Source: Myroides phaeus | GTDB taxonomy: Bacteria; Bacteroidota; Bacteroidia; Flavobacteriales; Flavobacteriaceae | DNA length: 64,000 nt | Reading direction: 5' to 3' | Assembly (NCBI RefSeq): GCF_009799805.1 | Contig: NZ_CP047050.1 | Span: forward strand, 572,001-636,000 | Part shown: piece by piece, positions 29,939 through 38,605 of the stretch | How the letters are laid out: each line of letters begins with the position of its first letter | Numbering within the stretch: the stretch's first letter is position 1 | The notes under the pieces: model-generated | Told to the model about the DNA's origin: nothing | The model's database searches: none | What the model saw: the letters and a program-made list of their open reading frames with translations, nothing else | Program-made: the position numbers and the translations under genes

Positions 29939-30559
29939 ATGAAAATAAACACTGCTGAATTTGTTGTAAGTAATTCTGAATCTAAGAAGTGTCCTAACGA
30001 ACCAATACCGGAATATGCTTTTATCGGTAGATCGAACGTTGGTAAATCTTCACTTATCAACATGCTTACAAATCAAAAATATTTAGCAAAAACATCTTCT
30101 CGTCCAGGAAAAACACAATTGATAAACCACTTTAAGATTAACTCTAATTGGTTCTTAGTTGACTTACCTGGATATGGATATGCTAAAGTTTCTAAAAAAA
30201 CAAAGTCTACTTTTCAAAAATTCATTACTGACTATTTTGAAACAAGACAACAACTTGTAAGTGCTTTTGTTTTAATTGATATTAGACATGATGCTCAAAA
30301 AATCGACTTAGAATTCATGCAGTATCTTGGAGAATCTGAAATTCCTTTCAGTATTATCTTTACTAAAGCGGATAAAGTAGGTAGACAGAAAGTGCCTCAA
30401 CTTGTTGCCAAATATCAAAAACAAATGTTAGCGAATAATTGGGCAGAAATGCCTCCTTACTTCGTTACCTCATCTGAAGACAAAACAGGTAGAGATGAAG
30501 TGCTAAACTATATTGATGAGATAAATCAAGATATATTTAAAAATCAAGGACCTCTATAA
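29939..30559 (+). CDS. engB: Ribosome-biogenesis GTPase EngB/YihA/YsxC
   Basis: TRAFAC-class GTPase required for 50S assembly. G1 GRSNVGKSSL, G2 region TSSRPGKTQ, G3 DLPGYGYA, G4 TKADK and G5 TSS are all visible. 206 aa, typical. Terminated by a strong hairpin right after the stop. Confidence 0.96.
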   Translation: MKINTAEFVVSNSESKKCPNEPIPEYAFIGRSNVGKSSLINMLTNQKYLAKTSSRPGKTQLINHFKINSNWFLVDLPGYGYAKVSKKTKSTFQKFITDYFETRQQLVSAFVLIDIRHDAQKIDLEFMQYLGESEIPFSIIFTKADKVGRQKVPQLVAKYQKQMLANNWAEMPPYFVTSSEDKTGRDEVLNYIDEINQDIFKNQGPL

Positions 30560-30560
30560 A

Positions 30561-30589
30561 AAAAAACTGCTAATCAGCAGTTTTTTTTA
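30561..30589. terminator. Terminator after engB
   Basis: Arms ACTGCT and AGCAGT with a 4-nt loop between long A and T runs; sits between convergent engB and the LuxR gene and can work in both directions. Confidence 0.85.
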
Positions 30590-30602
30590 TGTATACCAAA
30601 AA

Positions 30603-31259
30603 TTAAATGTAATATTCATTTACAGTTATTATCCCCGCTCTAATAGCATAGCGTGTTGCATCGTGCACATTATTTACTCCTAATTTCTTAAAGATATTTT
30701 TTCTATGAGTAATTACAGTATGTACACTTATACTTCTATCAGAAGCAATCTCTTTTGTCATCTTTCCTGATGCAATCTCTTTCAAAATTTCTCTTTCAGA
30801 GTTAGTTAATATTTGCTCAACTTTTTTAATACTCTCCTCGTGCTCCAAAATTTTATTAGTTATTCGTGGAGACACGTATTTCTCTGCACAAAGTGTTTTC
30901 AATAATCCTTCTTGAATAACAGTTAATCTATCATCTTTAAAAAGAATATTAAATTGTGGTTTTCTATTTCCTAAAAATTGCCTTAACCAAGATTCATTCA
31001 ATTCTTTAAAACACAACAACCACGAAGAAGTTACAAATTGATTTCGCATACTTACAACTTGCTCTATTTGACTATCAACAGTAGAACAATAAGGATCTAA
31101 GATTACTACTCCATTTGAATGTGAAACTAAAAACTGACGTAATTCTGCCAAATCCCCTAATTCGCTAATCTCAAATGCTGAATTTGTAAGCTCACTTATG
31201 ATATGCTTTAATGCATATCTCATAATATCTTGACCGTCTAAAACCCCAATATACAACAT
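30603..31259 (-). CDS. LuxR/NarL-type response regulator
   Basis: 218 aa. A receiver-like N-terminal half (Asp8, Asp11 and the candidate phosphoacceptor Asp55 in VVILDP) and a C-terminal LuxR helix-turn-helix domain (LTNSEREILKEIASGKMTKEIASDRSISVHTVITHRKNI). The receiver is divergent and lacks a clear switch-loop Lys, so phosphorylation is uncertain. No histidine kinase in the window. Lies downstream of the susC-susD pair on the same strand but has its own TATCTTTG promoter box, so a link to them is only positional. Confidence 0.88.
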   Translation of the reverse strand: MLYIGVLDGQDIMRYALKHIISELTNSAFEISELGDLAELRQFLVSHSNGVVILDPYCSTVDSQIEQVVSMRNQFVTSSWLLCFKELNESWLRQFLGNRKPQFNILFKDDRLTVIQEGLLKTLCAEKYVSPRITNKILEHEESIKKVEQILTNSEREILKEIASGKMTKEIASDRSISVHTVITHRKNIFKKLGVNNVHDATRYAIRAGIITVNEYYI

Positions 31260-31284
31260 CTTTCCTCGTAATTATTTTCGTCAA

Positions 31285-31292
31285 CAAAGATA
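31285..31292 (-). promoter_or_regulatory. -7 promoter box for the LuxR gene
   Basis: TATCTTTG on the minus strand, 26 bases upstream of the ATG. Confidence 0.5.
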
Positions 31293-31330
31293 AGACATCT
31301 AAATTAACAACGTTATTTCTATCAAATATA

Positions 31331-31374
31331 AGCGAAAAAGGTTGTCTGTAGCATTTCTTCTACATAACAACCTT
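31331..31374 (-). terminator. susC-susD terminator
   Basis: Minus-strand hairpin with arms AAGGTTGT and ACAACCTT (one inner mismatch, further pairs TGTAG/CTACA) followed by five T, 46 bases past the susD stop. Confidence 0.75.
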
Positions 31375-31419
31375 CTTCTAATTTAAAGCTAATTAATTCA
31401 ATCTCTAATCTATAAAATA

Positions 31420-32949
31420 TTAGATATTTCCATTTTCTCTTTCTTCAACTAATGGCACTCTAAACAAATAATATTTACTATTAGGCGCAAAATCACTCTG
31501 ATCTGGAAAGTTTAAAATACGATGACCTAATGGCAATAGATTTACTGTTACTACATTCACTTTCCCATTTGAATCTAATACCTCATATGAAAAAGGAACC
31601 AGCTTTGTCTGTGGATAACTTTTCCTAACTACACTTTGTTGATTGCGTATTATATCAACAAGACTAAATCCTTCTCCAAAAAGTTCTTTCCTACGCTCTA
31701 CCCAAATAGCCTCCAACAAAGCCTTGCCTTGTAATCCATTCATCTGACTTCCACCACGAGCTACTTTTAGGGCATTCAATCTATTTAACGCATCCCCATC
31801 TCCTAATTGTGCTTTTGCCTCTGCATTAATCAAATAAATCTCCGAAGTACGCATTAAAACAATATCAGCAATTTGTCCTGCCTTGAACTTAAACTTTGCA
31901 TAACGCATATAAGCCTCATCTCCTTCTTTTGGTTTGTCATTTGCTGGATCTGGAGCCCAATATATCATCTTCTTTCTATAATCTCCTTCATCAAACATTT
32001 CTCTAAAATAAGGATCTGCATTAAAGCTAAAATAAAAACTCTCTTTTGAAGTAACGTCTAAAAAATTAAACTGATAAGAAGCATCACTTTGATTCGGCGT
32101 TTGTTGATGTCCCCAAATCCACTCTTTATTTGAAGCGTCATTAAAACCACTTTTATACTCCTCCTCTGTCATCAAATAATCATTTATCGCTAACAAAGCA
32201 TCTGAATATTTTTTAGCTTTCTCCCAATCCCTTGCATACAAAGTTGCTCTTGACAATAGCCCTAATACAACTTCCTGGTCTATTTTACCTTTAGCATTAC
32301 CACGTCGGTACGTCTGTGTGTCTGGAATTAAAGACAATGCTTCTTCTAAATCTTGTACAGCTTGATTATACAGCTCTCTAACACTTGCTAAGGCTTTCGG
32401 ACTACTATTTATACTTGTAGGTTCTAAATAAATCGGAGCTGTTAATGCATTTGGATTTACGTCTATTGCAAAAGAATAATTTGAAGCTAAATGCAAATAC
32501 ATAAATCCTCTTAATGCTAACGCTTGCCCTTTTATTCTTTTCTTATCACTTACACTCCCTTCAGAAGCATCTACTTTTGTTATAACGTGGTTGACATTAT
32601 TAATCGTATTATAAGTCAACTCCCAACTATGTGTATTCGTTCCTCCTCTACCATATAAAGCCTTAAAAGCATAATGATCGCGAAAACCATATCTCCCATT
32701 CAATACGACATCACTCCCCATAGCATCTCCTGCTCTTAAAAAAGCGCCATAACCTGGATTAGCAAAAGAGTAAAAAGACTCCATTAATTGTCCCCAAGCT
32801 CCTATCAACACCTTCTCATTATCAGCGGTAGTTGTAAACACTTTTGACTCTTCAACTGCATCCGTTGGTGAAGTATCTAAACTACAAGACACCAAAGACG
32901 TTGAAATTACAAAAGCACCAATTATATATTTAAAAATTCTATTCTTCAT
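31420..32949 (-). CDS. SusD/RagB-family outer-membrane substrate-binding lipoprotein
   Basis: Surface lipoprotein that caps a SusC-type TonB-dependent transporter. Lipobox LVSC (Cys22). The body shows SusD features: TPR-like helices (RGFMYLHLASNYSFAID, RELYNQAVQDLEEALSLIPD), MRTSEIYLINAEAKAQLGD and the C-terminal WVERRKELFGEGFSLVDIIR. 509 aa, usual size. Starts 11 bp after susC. No glycosidase, peptidase or sulfatase accompanies the pair, so the ligand is unknown. Confidence 0.95.
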   Translation of the reverse strand: MKNRIFKYIIGAFVISTSLVSCSLDTSPTDAVEESKVFTTTADNEKVLIGAWGQLMESFYSFANPGYGAFLRAGDAMGSDVVLNGRYGFRDHYAFKALYGRGGTNTHSWELTYNTINNVNHVITKVDASEGSVSDKKRIKGQALALRGFMYLHLASNYSFAIDVNPNALTAPIYLEPTSINSSPKALASVRELYNQAVQDLEEALSLIPDTQTYRRGNAKGKIDQEVVLGLLSRATLYARDWEKAKKYSDALLAINDYLMTEEEYKSGFNDASNKEWIWGHQQTPNQSDASYQFNFLDVTSKESFYFSFNADPYFREMFDEGDYRKKMIYWAPDPANDKPKEGDEAYMRYAKFKFKAGQIADIVLMRTSEIYLINAEAKAQLGDGDALNRLNALKVARGGSQMNGLQGKALLEAIWVERRKELFGEGFSLVDIIRNQQSVVRKSYPQTKLVPFSYEVLDSNGKVNVVTVNLLPLGHRILNFPDQSDFAPNSKYYLFRVPLVEERENGNI

Positions 32950-32960
32950 CTTTTAGTAAA

Positions 32961-35900
32961 TTATAGTTTAACATTCAACCCTAATGAAATTGTTCTCATA
33001 GAAGGGTAACGAAAATATGTTGTTCCTGCAAAAGTTTGTTCAGGATCTAAACCTTGCTCTTTTGTCAACGTAAACAAGTTTTCTGCTTGAAAGAACAAGC
33101 TCGCTGAATTTAGTTTTATTTTTCTTAACCACTCTTGTGGTAAGTTATAGGTCAGCGTTATATTTTTTAACTTTAAAAATGATCTATCTACCAAGAAACG
33201 ATCTGATTCTCTTGTCCAAGAACTTTTAGGATCTGTCGTTAATCTTACAACATCAGTATTCGGATTTTCAGGGGTCCAACGGTCTAACATATCACGACTC
33301 CAAGTACCTCCATCTCCACTTTCACTGTATAGACTTAATTTATCTCTATTGTAAATCTTCCCTCCAATAGTATAAGTGAAATTAGCTGATAATTCCCAAT
33401 TCTTATAAGCCAACTCTGCTTGAAAACCACCTGTTACATCTGGTAGTGAATTACCTTTATAAACCTTATCCTTTACGTCTAATTCTGAATAGTCTTCTGT
33501 AATCCTTTTTGTACCATCTGTATTCTGAATATACCATTGTGGATTTCCATTTGCCGAATTAACTCCTGCCCATTCTACCATATAGAAATCGTAAATTGAT
33601 CCTCCTTCTACCCACTTCTTAGAACCACTCCACATCTCTTTTGTTGGAAGTGAAGTAATCTTATTTTTATAAGTTGTTAAATTCAAACCTAAATGCAATC
33701 TCCAGTCATCTGTTTGTATTGGCGAACCATCTACTGTAAATTCCCATCCATAATTATTAACAGCTCCTACATTTTCTTGTATTGATGAAAAACCTAATGA
33801 GGGTGCTAATGCTTTATCAAACAATAAATCTTTTGATCTGCGCTCAAAATATTCAATCGAAGTATTTAAACGATTATTAAAGAAACTAAGATCTAATCCA
33901 ATGTTTAAATTCATATTAGTTTCCCAAGACAATTCTGGAGTTTCTAAACGTGAAGCAACTAATCCCGATTCTCCTAAATTATTATAGATAGAAAACAACG
34001 ACTGATAAGCATAATAACCTATATTATCGTTCCCTTGCGCCCCATAACTTGCTTTAAACAATGCATTTGACAACCAAGTGTCTCGGTAGTTACTCATAAA
34101 ATCTTCATCAATAATTCTCCAAGATGCACCTACTGACCAAAAATCTCCCCATCTATTTTTTGGTGAGAAACGAGAAGAACCATCTCTACGATATGAAGCT
34201 GATAAATAATATTTCTTATCGTATGAATACTGTGCATTACCAAAGAAACTCATCATCTTGTATGCATCTGCTTTACCGTAAAAATCTACTAACCTCGATG
34301 CTGCATCAGGCTCTTCAAACCCTGCCTTAATAATTTGCTGACGAACACCTCCAAAATAATTTGAATCATACTGATAGTATTCTTGTCCTGCCATTAATGA
34401 CAATGAATTCTTATCATCAATATCTAAGTTATAATTCAAAACGTTATTAAAGGTCATACTAACAGTACGTGTATTTCTGCGAGACACACTTCCTCCATTG
34501 GCCGATGATGGACCAAAATCTGGATTTGATACATTGTGATTATATGTACTATTGTAATCAATGTTCAAAGAAGACTTAAACTTTAAATTCTCTAAAAACT
34601 TAATCTGACCATAAGTACGGAAAGTAGCCACGTCTTTCTTAATCTCACTTTTATCTTGTGGCAACGTTGCTACTAAATTATACTTGTTATAAGAGGTTTT
34701 TCTATAATTCCCATAATCAAAAATACGCTCTCCTGTTGAAGGATCTATCAGATACTCTCCTGTTGTCAAATTGCGTTCATAGATAGGATAAAAAGAAGGT
34801 AAACCACGTGCAAATCCAATTACATTCGTAATCGCGCTATCATCTTGCTTAGGATAATCTTGAATCGAGTGAGAAGCTGAAACATTCATTCCTATTTCTA
34901 ACCAATCTTTCGCATCCATAATGATATTAGATCGAAGGTTAAAACGCTTAAAACCTGATTCTAAAACATATCCTTGATCATTCAAATAGCCCCCAGAAAC
35001 ATAGTATCGTGATTTTGCACTTCCTCCACTTACTCTTAGGTTCACATCTGTATATCTTGCATTTTGTGACAATGCATCACTCCAATCGTCATTCCACAAT
35101 GGTTTCAATCCTGGCAATAGTTTTCCGTCTAAGCCTACTGGACGTGGATTATCTAATCCGTAAGGATTAATACCAATAGAGTTTACTAAATTCGTTGAAG
35201 CATAAGCGGCAGCCTCTGAAGCAGACATCTTTGAATTGTCCATTTGTCCGTTTCGAATTGCCTCCCATTGCAACTCCATATACTGATTTGTACTTAACTG
35301 CTTATAATCACTTCTGGCACGATTACTTATACCGTGTTTTGCAGTAATTTCAATCTGTGGTTCTGTTTCTCTTTTCCCTTGCTTTGTTGTAATCATAATC
35401 ACCCCATTAGCTGCACGAGACCCATATAATGTTGCTGCTGTTGCGTCTTTCAATACAGAGATAGACTCAATATCTGATGCTGCAATTGCAGATAATCCTC
35501 CTTCATAGGGAACACCATCCACTACATATAACGGATCACTTTTGGCATTGATAGAACCAACACCTCTAATGCGAATTGTTGCTTCTGACCCTGGCTGGCC
35601 ACTTGCTGAAAAAGATTGTAACCCTGCAACAGAACCTTCTAATGCTTTTGATACATTGCTCACTTGTGACTTTTCAATTGTCTTCGCTTGAATTAAACCA
35701 ACCGAACCTGTATAAGTCTTTTTGTTTGCTGTACCATAAGGAACTTGAATGACAACCTCAGACAACTCACTTGACTCATATTGTAATGTGACATTGATTA
35801 CATCTTGTCCTTTATAAGTTACTTTCTGAGTTTGATAACCAATAAATGAAAACTCTAAAACTTGTCCTTCATTTACTTTGATCGAATATCCTCCATCAAG

Positions 35901-36056
35901 ATCAGTCATTGTACCTTGATTGGTTCCTTGAATTATTACGCTTACTCCAGGTAGCGTTCCTCCTGTATCACTAACATTACCGGATACAAGTCTTTCTTGT
36001 GCTTGCAACGTAATTATACTCGCAAATACAAATAAAATAGTGTAGATTTTTTGCAT
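32961..36056 (-). CDS. SusC/RagA-family TonB-linked outer-membrane transporter
   Basis: 1031-aa TonB-dependent beta-barrel. Signal peptide ending in LQAQ, then a carboxypeptidase-regulatory-like domain (VSGNVSDTGGTLPGVSVIIQG), a plug domain with the SusC signature VDGVPYEGGLSAIAASDIES and SVLKDATAATLYGSRAANG, and a long barrel ending in an aromatic strand (ISLGLNVKL). Transports a ligand bound by the neighbouring SusD. No N-terminal STN domain, so no direct anti-sigma signalling. Its 5' leader is about 340 nt if the TACATTTG box at 36403-36410 is used and contains a Cys-rich small ORF and a terminator-like hairpin, which suggests attenuation control. Confidence 0.96.
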   Translation of the reverse strand: MQKIYTILFVFASIITLQAQERLVSGNVSDTGGTLPGVSVIIQGTNQGTMTDLDGGYSIKVNEGQVLEFSFIGYQTQKVTYKGQDVINVTLQYESSELSEVVIQVPYGTANKKTYTGSVGLIQAKTIEKSQVSNVSKALEGSVAGLQSFSASGQPGSEATIRIRGVGSINAKSDPLYVVDGVPYEGGLSAIAASDIESISVLKDATAATLYGSRAANGVIMITTKQGKRETEPQIEITAKHGISNRARSDYKQLSTNQYMELQWEAIRNGQMDNSKMSASEAAAYASTNLVNSIGINPYGLDNPRPVGLDGKLLPGLKPLWNDDWSDALSQNARYTDVNLRVSGGSAKSRYYVSGGYLNDQGYVLESGFKRFNLRSNIIMDAKDWLEIGMNVSASHSIQDYPKQDDSAITNVIGFARGLPSFYPIYERNLTTGEYLIDPSTGERIFDYGNYRKTSYNKYNLVATLPQDKSEIKKDVATFRTYGQIKFLENLKFKSSLNIDYNSTYNHNVSNPDFGPSSANGGSVSRRNTRTVSMTFNNVLNYNLDIDDKNSLSLMAGQEYYQYDSNYFGGVRQQIIKAGFEEPDAASRLVDFYGKADAYKMMSFFGNAQYSYDKKYYLSASYRRDGSSRFSPKNRWGDFWSVGASWRIIDEDFMSNYRDTWLSNALFKASYGAQGNDNIGYYAYQSLFSIYNNLGESGLVASRLETPELSWETNMNLNIGLDLSFFNNRLNTSIEYFERRSKDLLFDKALAPSLGFSSIQENVGAVNNYGWEFTVDGSPIQTDDWRLHLGLNLTTYKNKITSLPTKEMWSGSKKWVEGGSIYDFYMVEWAGVNSANGNPQWYIQNTDGTKRITEDYSELDVKDKVYKGNSLPDVTGGFQAELAYKNWELSANFTYTIGGKIYNRDKLSLYSESGDGGTWSRDMLDRWTPENPNTDVVRLTTDPKSSWTRESDRFLVDRSFLKLKNITLTYNLPQEWLRKIKLNSASLFFQAENLFTLTKEQGLDPEQTFAGTTYFRYPSMRTISLGLNVKL

Positions 36057-36116
36057 ATAAATATCCTCACAACAACAATTAACTGCTATTGTGTATTATT
36101 AAAGATTAATGGTATT

Positions 36117-36149
36117 AAAAAAATGATTGGGCGAAGAAAAGAATGCCCA
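36117..36149 (-). terminator. Terminator-like hairpin in susC leader (candidate attenuator)
   Basis: Minus strand: TGGGC (plus 36145-36149) and GCCCA (36128-36132) form a GC-rich 5-bp stem with a 12-nt loop, then ATCA and seven T. It lies 13-45 nt after the stop of a 36-codon leader ORF and 60-90 nt before the susC ATG, where an attenuator would be expected. Confidence 0.55.
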
Positions 36150-36161
36150 TAAAAAGATTGG

Positions 36162-36272
36162 CTACATACAGCAGCACATACACATCAAAGATGATGCTTC
36201 CAAAGAAATAAAAGAGTCGGTAACAGTAACTATACGAAAAACACCATTCCGTTGTAAGTAATTTGAGTTCAT
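36162..36272 (-). CDS. Cys-rich 36-aa leader peptide upstream of susC
   Basis: ATG at 36270-36272, TAG at 36162-36164. The product begins MNSNYLQRNGVFRIV, continues TVTDSFISLEASSL and ends MCMCCCM: four cysteines within the last six residues. No signal peptide. The Cys codons (TGT, TGC, TGC, TGT) lie just before the stop, which is followed by a terminator-like hairpin ahead of susC. Cys-rich leader peptides control downstream genes by attenuation in actinobacteria (a Cys-codon run), and a Cys-containing upstream ORF regulates a TonB-dependent receptor in Bordetella. Whether this one senses Cys-tRNA or a metal is inference. No family I can name. Confidence 0.6.
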   Translation of the reverse strand: MNSNYLQRNGVFRIVTVTDSFISLEASSLMCMCCCM

Positions 36273-36402
36273 ACTATTTATTTTTAGATTCACATTCTTT
36301 AAAAGCAGAAGGCAGATAACCTTACAATTGTTTAAAGGCCCCGAACCAAAACAACTAATTCACTTAACATATAAAGATTATCTTTCCTCTACTTTCCTGT
36401 TA

Positions 36403-36410
36403 CAAATGTA
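36403..36410 (-). promoter_or_regulatory. Candidate -7 promoter box for susC leader
   Basis: TACATTTG on the minus strand. It would give a transcript starting near 36397, about 125 nt before the leader ORF and 340 nt before susC. Confidence 0.4.
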
Positions 36411-36516
36411 TTTTGAATCCTTAAAAACTGAAATACCATAAATATGGTAGATTTTTAAATAATGAAAAACAAACTACTCTGCCATACTCTTCACTCAAAT
36501 CAGAAAACATACCAAT

Positions 36517-36544
36517 AAAAAAAGGCCACCTAAAATAGGTGGCC
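36517..36544 (-). terminator. rsmG terminator
   Basis: Arms GGCCACCTA and TAGGTGGCC (36524-36544) followed by seven T on the minus strand, 20 bases after the rsmG stop. Confidence 0.9.
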
Positions 36545-36563
36545 TTGAAGGCAATCACAGAGA

Positions 36564-37193
36564 TTAACCTTTATATTTTAAAGGTAAATAAACTACCTTT
36601 TTTGTTTCAAAAAACTCGTTGTCGAAAATGTTCGTTAAATCAAATTCAACTGCCTTTGGAAAATCTTTCAACTCCTCTGTCAAATCTCCTCCTTTTAAAT
36701 AAAGAATTCCATTCTCAAACTCGTGTTTATTTTCTTTCGCTGTTTTATGTCTTATCCATTTCACAAAATCAGACATATTTGTAACGGCACGGCTTACAAT
36801 AAAATCAAACTTCTCATCTACTGTTTCAGCACGTTTTTGTTCTGCTACAACATTTTTCAATTCTAACGCTTGAACTACTTCATTAACTACTCTAATCTTC
36901 TTAGCAATAATGTCAATTAAGTAAAACTGTGTTTCCGGATACAAAATAGCCAATGGAATTCCAGGAAAACCACCACCTGTACCAACATCCATAATCTTTG
37001 CTCCTGGTAAAAACTCCATTACCTTAGCTATTCCTAATGAATGCAATACGTGTTTTGTATATAACTCTTGTATGTCCTTACGTGAAATAACATTAATCTT
37101 TGCATTCCACTCAATATAAACCTCTTCTAATTTTTCGAACTGACTAATCTGTAAAGGTGTCAAATCAGGAAAATATTTTAAGATTTCTTCCAT
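36564..37193 (-). CDS. rsmG: 16S rRNA (guanine(527)-N(7))-methyltransferase
   Basis: SAM-dependent rRNA methyltransferase. Signatures INVISRKD, HVLHSLG, IMDVGTGGGFPGIPLAI and VSRAVTNMSDFVKW. The ATG at 37191-37193 gives 209 aa, a normal length; a longer version would run through a TACTTTTG promoter box. Divergent from the aminotransferase gene. Confidence 0.95.
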   Translation of the reverse strand: MEEILKYFPDLTPLQISQFEKLEEVYIEWNAKINVISRKDIQELYTKHVLHSLGIAKVMEFLPGAKIMDVGTGGGFPGIPLAILYPETQFYLIDIIAKKIRVVNEVVQALELKNVVAEQKRAETVDEKFDFIVSRAVTNMSDFVKWIRHKTAKENKHEFENGILYLKGGDLTEELKDFPKAVEFDLTNIFDNEFFETKKVVYLPLKYKG

Positions 37194-37207
37194 GTCTAAA
37201 ATTTTGA

Positions 37208-37215
37208 CAAAAGTA
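37208..37215 (-). promoter_or_regulatory. -7 promoter box for rsmG
   Basis: TACTTTTG on the minus strand, 15 bases upstream of the chosen ATG; rules out the longer N-terminus. Confidence 0.5.
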
Positions 37216-37270
37216 GCCTTTTTATTGGTAAAAACAGAAAACTCATAACGATTAAACCACAATTAATAAT

Positions 37271-37278
37271 TACCTTTG
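37271..37278 (+). promoter_or_regulatory. -7 promoter box for the aminotransferase gene
   Basis: TACCTTTG, 32 bases upstream of the ATG at 37310; divergent to the rsmG promoter. Confidence 0.5.
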
Positions 37279-37309
37279 AGATAACCGATTAGTAAACCAT
37301 TATTTTAAT

Positions 37310-38500
37310 ATGAATTCTCAATTTTTATCTGATAGAATTAACAGTTTAACAACATCACAAACTTTAGCAATGGCGGCTAAAGCAAGAGAACTAAAATCTC
37401 AAGGAATCGATGTGATTAGTTTAAGTTTAGGAGAACCTGACTTTAATGCTCCTGAGTTTATCAAAGAAGCTGCTATACAAGCAATCAAAGATAACTTCAG
37501 TAAATACCCTCCTGTAGACGGATACATGGAGTTAAAAGAGGCTATAAGCAAAAAGTTTAAAAGAGATAACAATCTTAATTATGCTCCAAACCAAATTGTA
37601 GTTTCTACAGGTGCAAAACAATCTCTTTATAATGTTGCACAAGTAATGATTAATCCTGGTGATGAAGTAGTAATTCCTGCTCCTTATTGGGTTAGTTATG
37701 CTGAAATTGTAAAAATAGCTGGTGGTATTCCTGTGGAAGTTCCAACGTCTATTGACACTGATTTCAAAATTACTCCTGAGCAACTTGAAAGCGCAATTAC
37801 TCCTAAAACTAAAATGATATGGTTCTGTTCACCTTGTAACCCAAGTGGTTCTGTGTACAGTCAATCAGAATTTGAAACAATTGCAGCTGTATTAGAAAAA
37901 TACCCTAATATCTTCATCTTATCAGATGAGATTTACGAACATATCAACTTCACTGGTTCTCATTGTAGTATTGGTACAATTGGTAGTTTACAAAACCGTA
38001 CTATTACTGTAAATGGTATCGCAAAAGCTTTTGCTATGACTGGTTACCGTATTGGATACATCGGTGCTCCTGAGTTCATTGCTAAAGCGTGTACTAAAAT
38101 GCAAGGACAAGTAACTTCTGGTGCTAATAGTATAGCTCAAAGAGCAACTATTACAGCGGTTGAAGCTGATCCAAGTGTTTTAAAAGATATGGTTCAAGCT
38201 TTCCAAAGACGTAGAGACTTAGTTGTTGGATTAATCAAAGAGATTCCTGGTATGAAGATTAATGTTCCTGAAGGTGCTTTTTACGTTTTCCCAGATGTAT
38301 CTGCCTTATTCGGAAAAACATACCAAGGTGTTCAAGTAAACAATGCTGATGATTTATCAATGTATCTACTTGAAAAAGCTCACGTTGCTACTGTAACAGG
38401 TGATGCTTTTGGTAATCCTAACTGTATTCGTATGTCTTATGCTACAAGTGAAGACCAATTAATCGAAGCATTAAGAAGAGTAAAAGAAGCTTTAAAATAA
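37310..38500 (+). CDS. Class I PLP-dependent aminotransferase (aspartate aminotransferase type)
   Basis: Cytoplasmic fold-type I aminotransferase, probably aspartate/2-oxoglutarate. SLSLGEPDFNAPEFIKEAA, STGAKQSLYNV, FCSPCNPSGSVYS, LSDEIYEHI and the PLP-lysine segment NGIAKAFAMTGYRIGYIG are all present. 396 aa, as in the prokaryotic Ib subgroup. Exact amino donor not certain. Own promoter box and palindromic terminator, so monocistronic. Confidence 0.93.
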   Translation: MNSQFLSDRINSLTTSQTLAMAAKARELKSQGIDVISLSLGEPDFNAPEFIKEAAIQAIKDNFSKYPPVDGYMELKEAISKKFKRDNNLNYAPNQIVVSTGAKQSLYNVAQVMINPGDEVVIPAPYWVSYAEIVKIAGGIPVEVPTSIDTDFKITPEQLESAITPKTKMIWFCSPCNPSGSVYSQSEFETIAAVLEKYPNIFILSDEIYEHINFTGSHCSIGTIGSLQNRTITVNGIAKAFAMTGYRIGYIGAPEFIAKACTKMQGQVTSGANSIAQRATITAVEADPSVLKDMVQAFQRRRDLVVGLIKEIPGMKINVPEGAFYVFPDVSALFGKTYQGVQVNNADDLSMYLLEKAHVATVTGDAFGNPNCIRMSYATSEDQLIEALRRVKEALK

Positions 38501-38523
38501 GCCTAATACTCATTAAATATATT

Positions 38524-38553
38524 AAAGGTTCTATAATTATAGAACCTTTTTTT
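38524..38553 (+). terminator. Aminotransferase terminator
   Basis: Perfect palindrome AAAGGTTCTATAA with its complement (38524-38549), then T-run. Confidence 0.85.
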
Positions 38554-38605
38554 GTTTCCACTACTGAAATTAAGTACTTTTAAATCAACAATAAAATATC
38601 ACATT

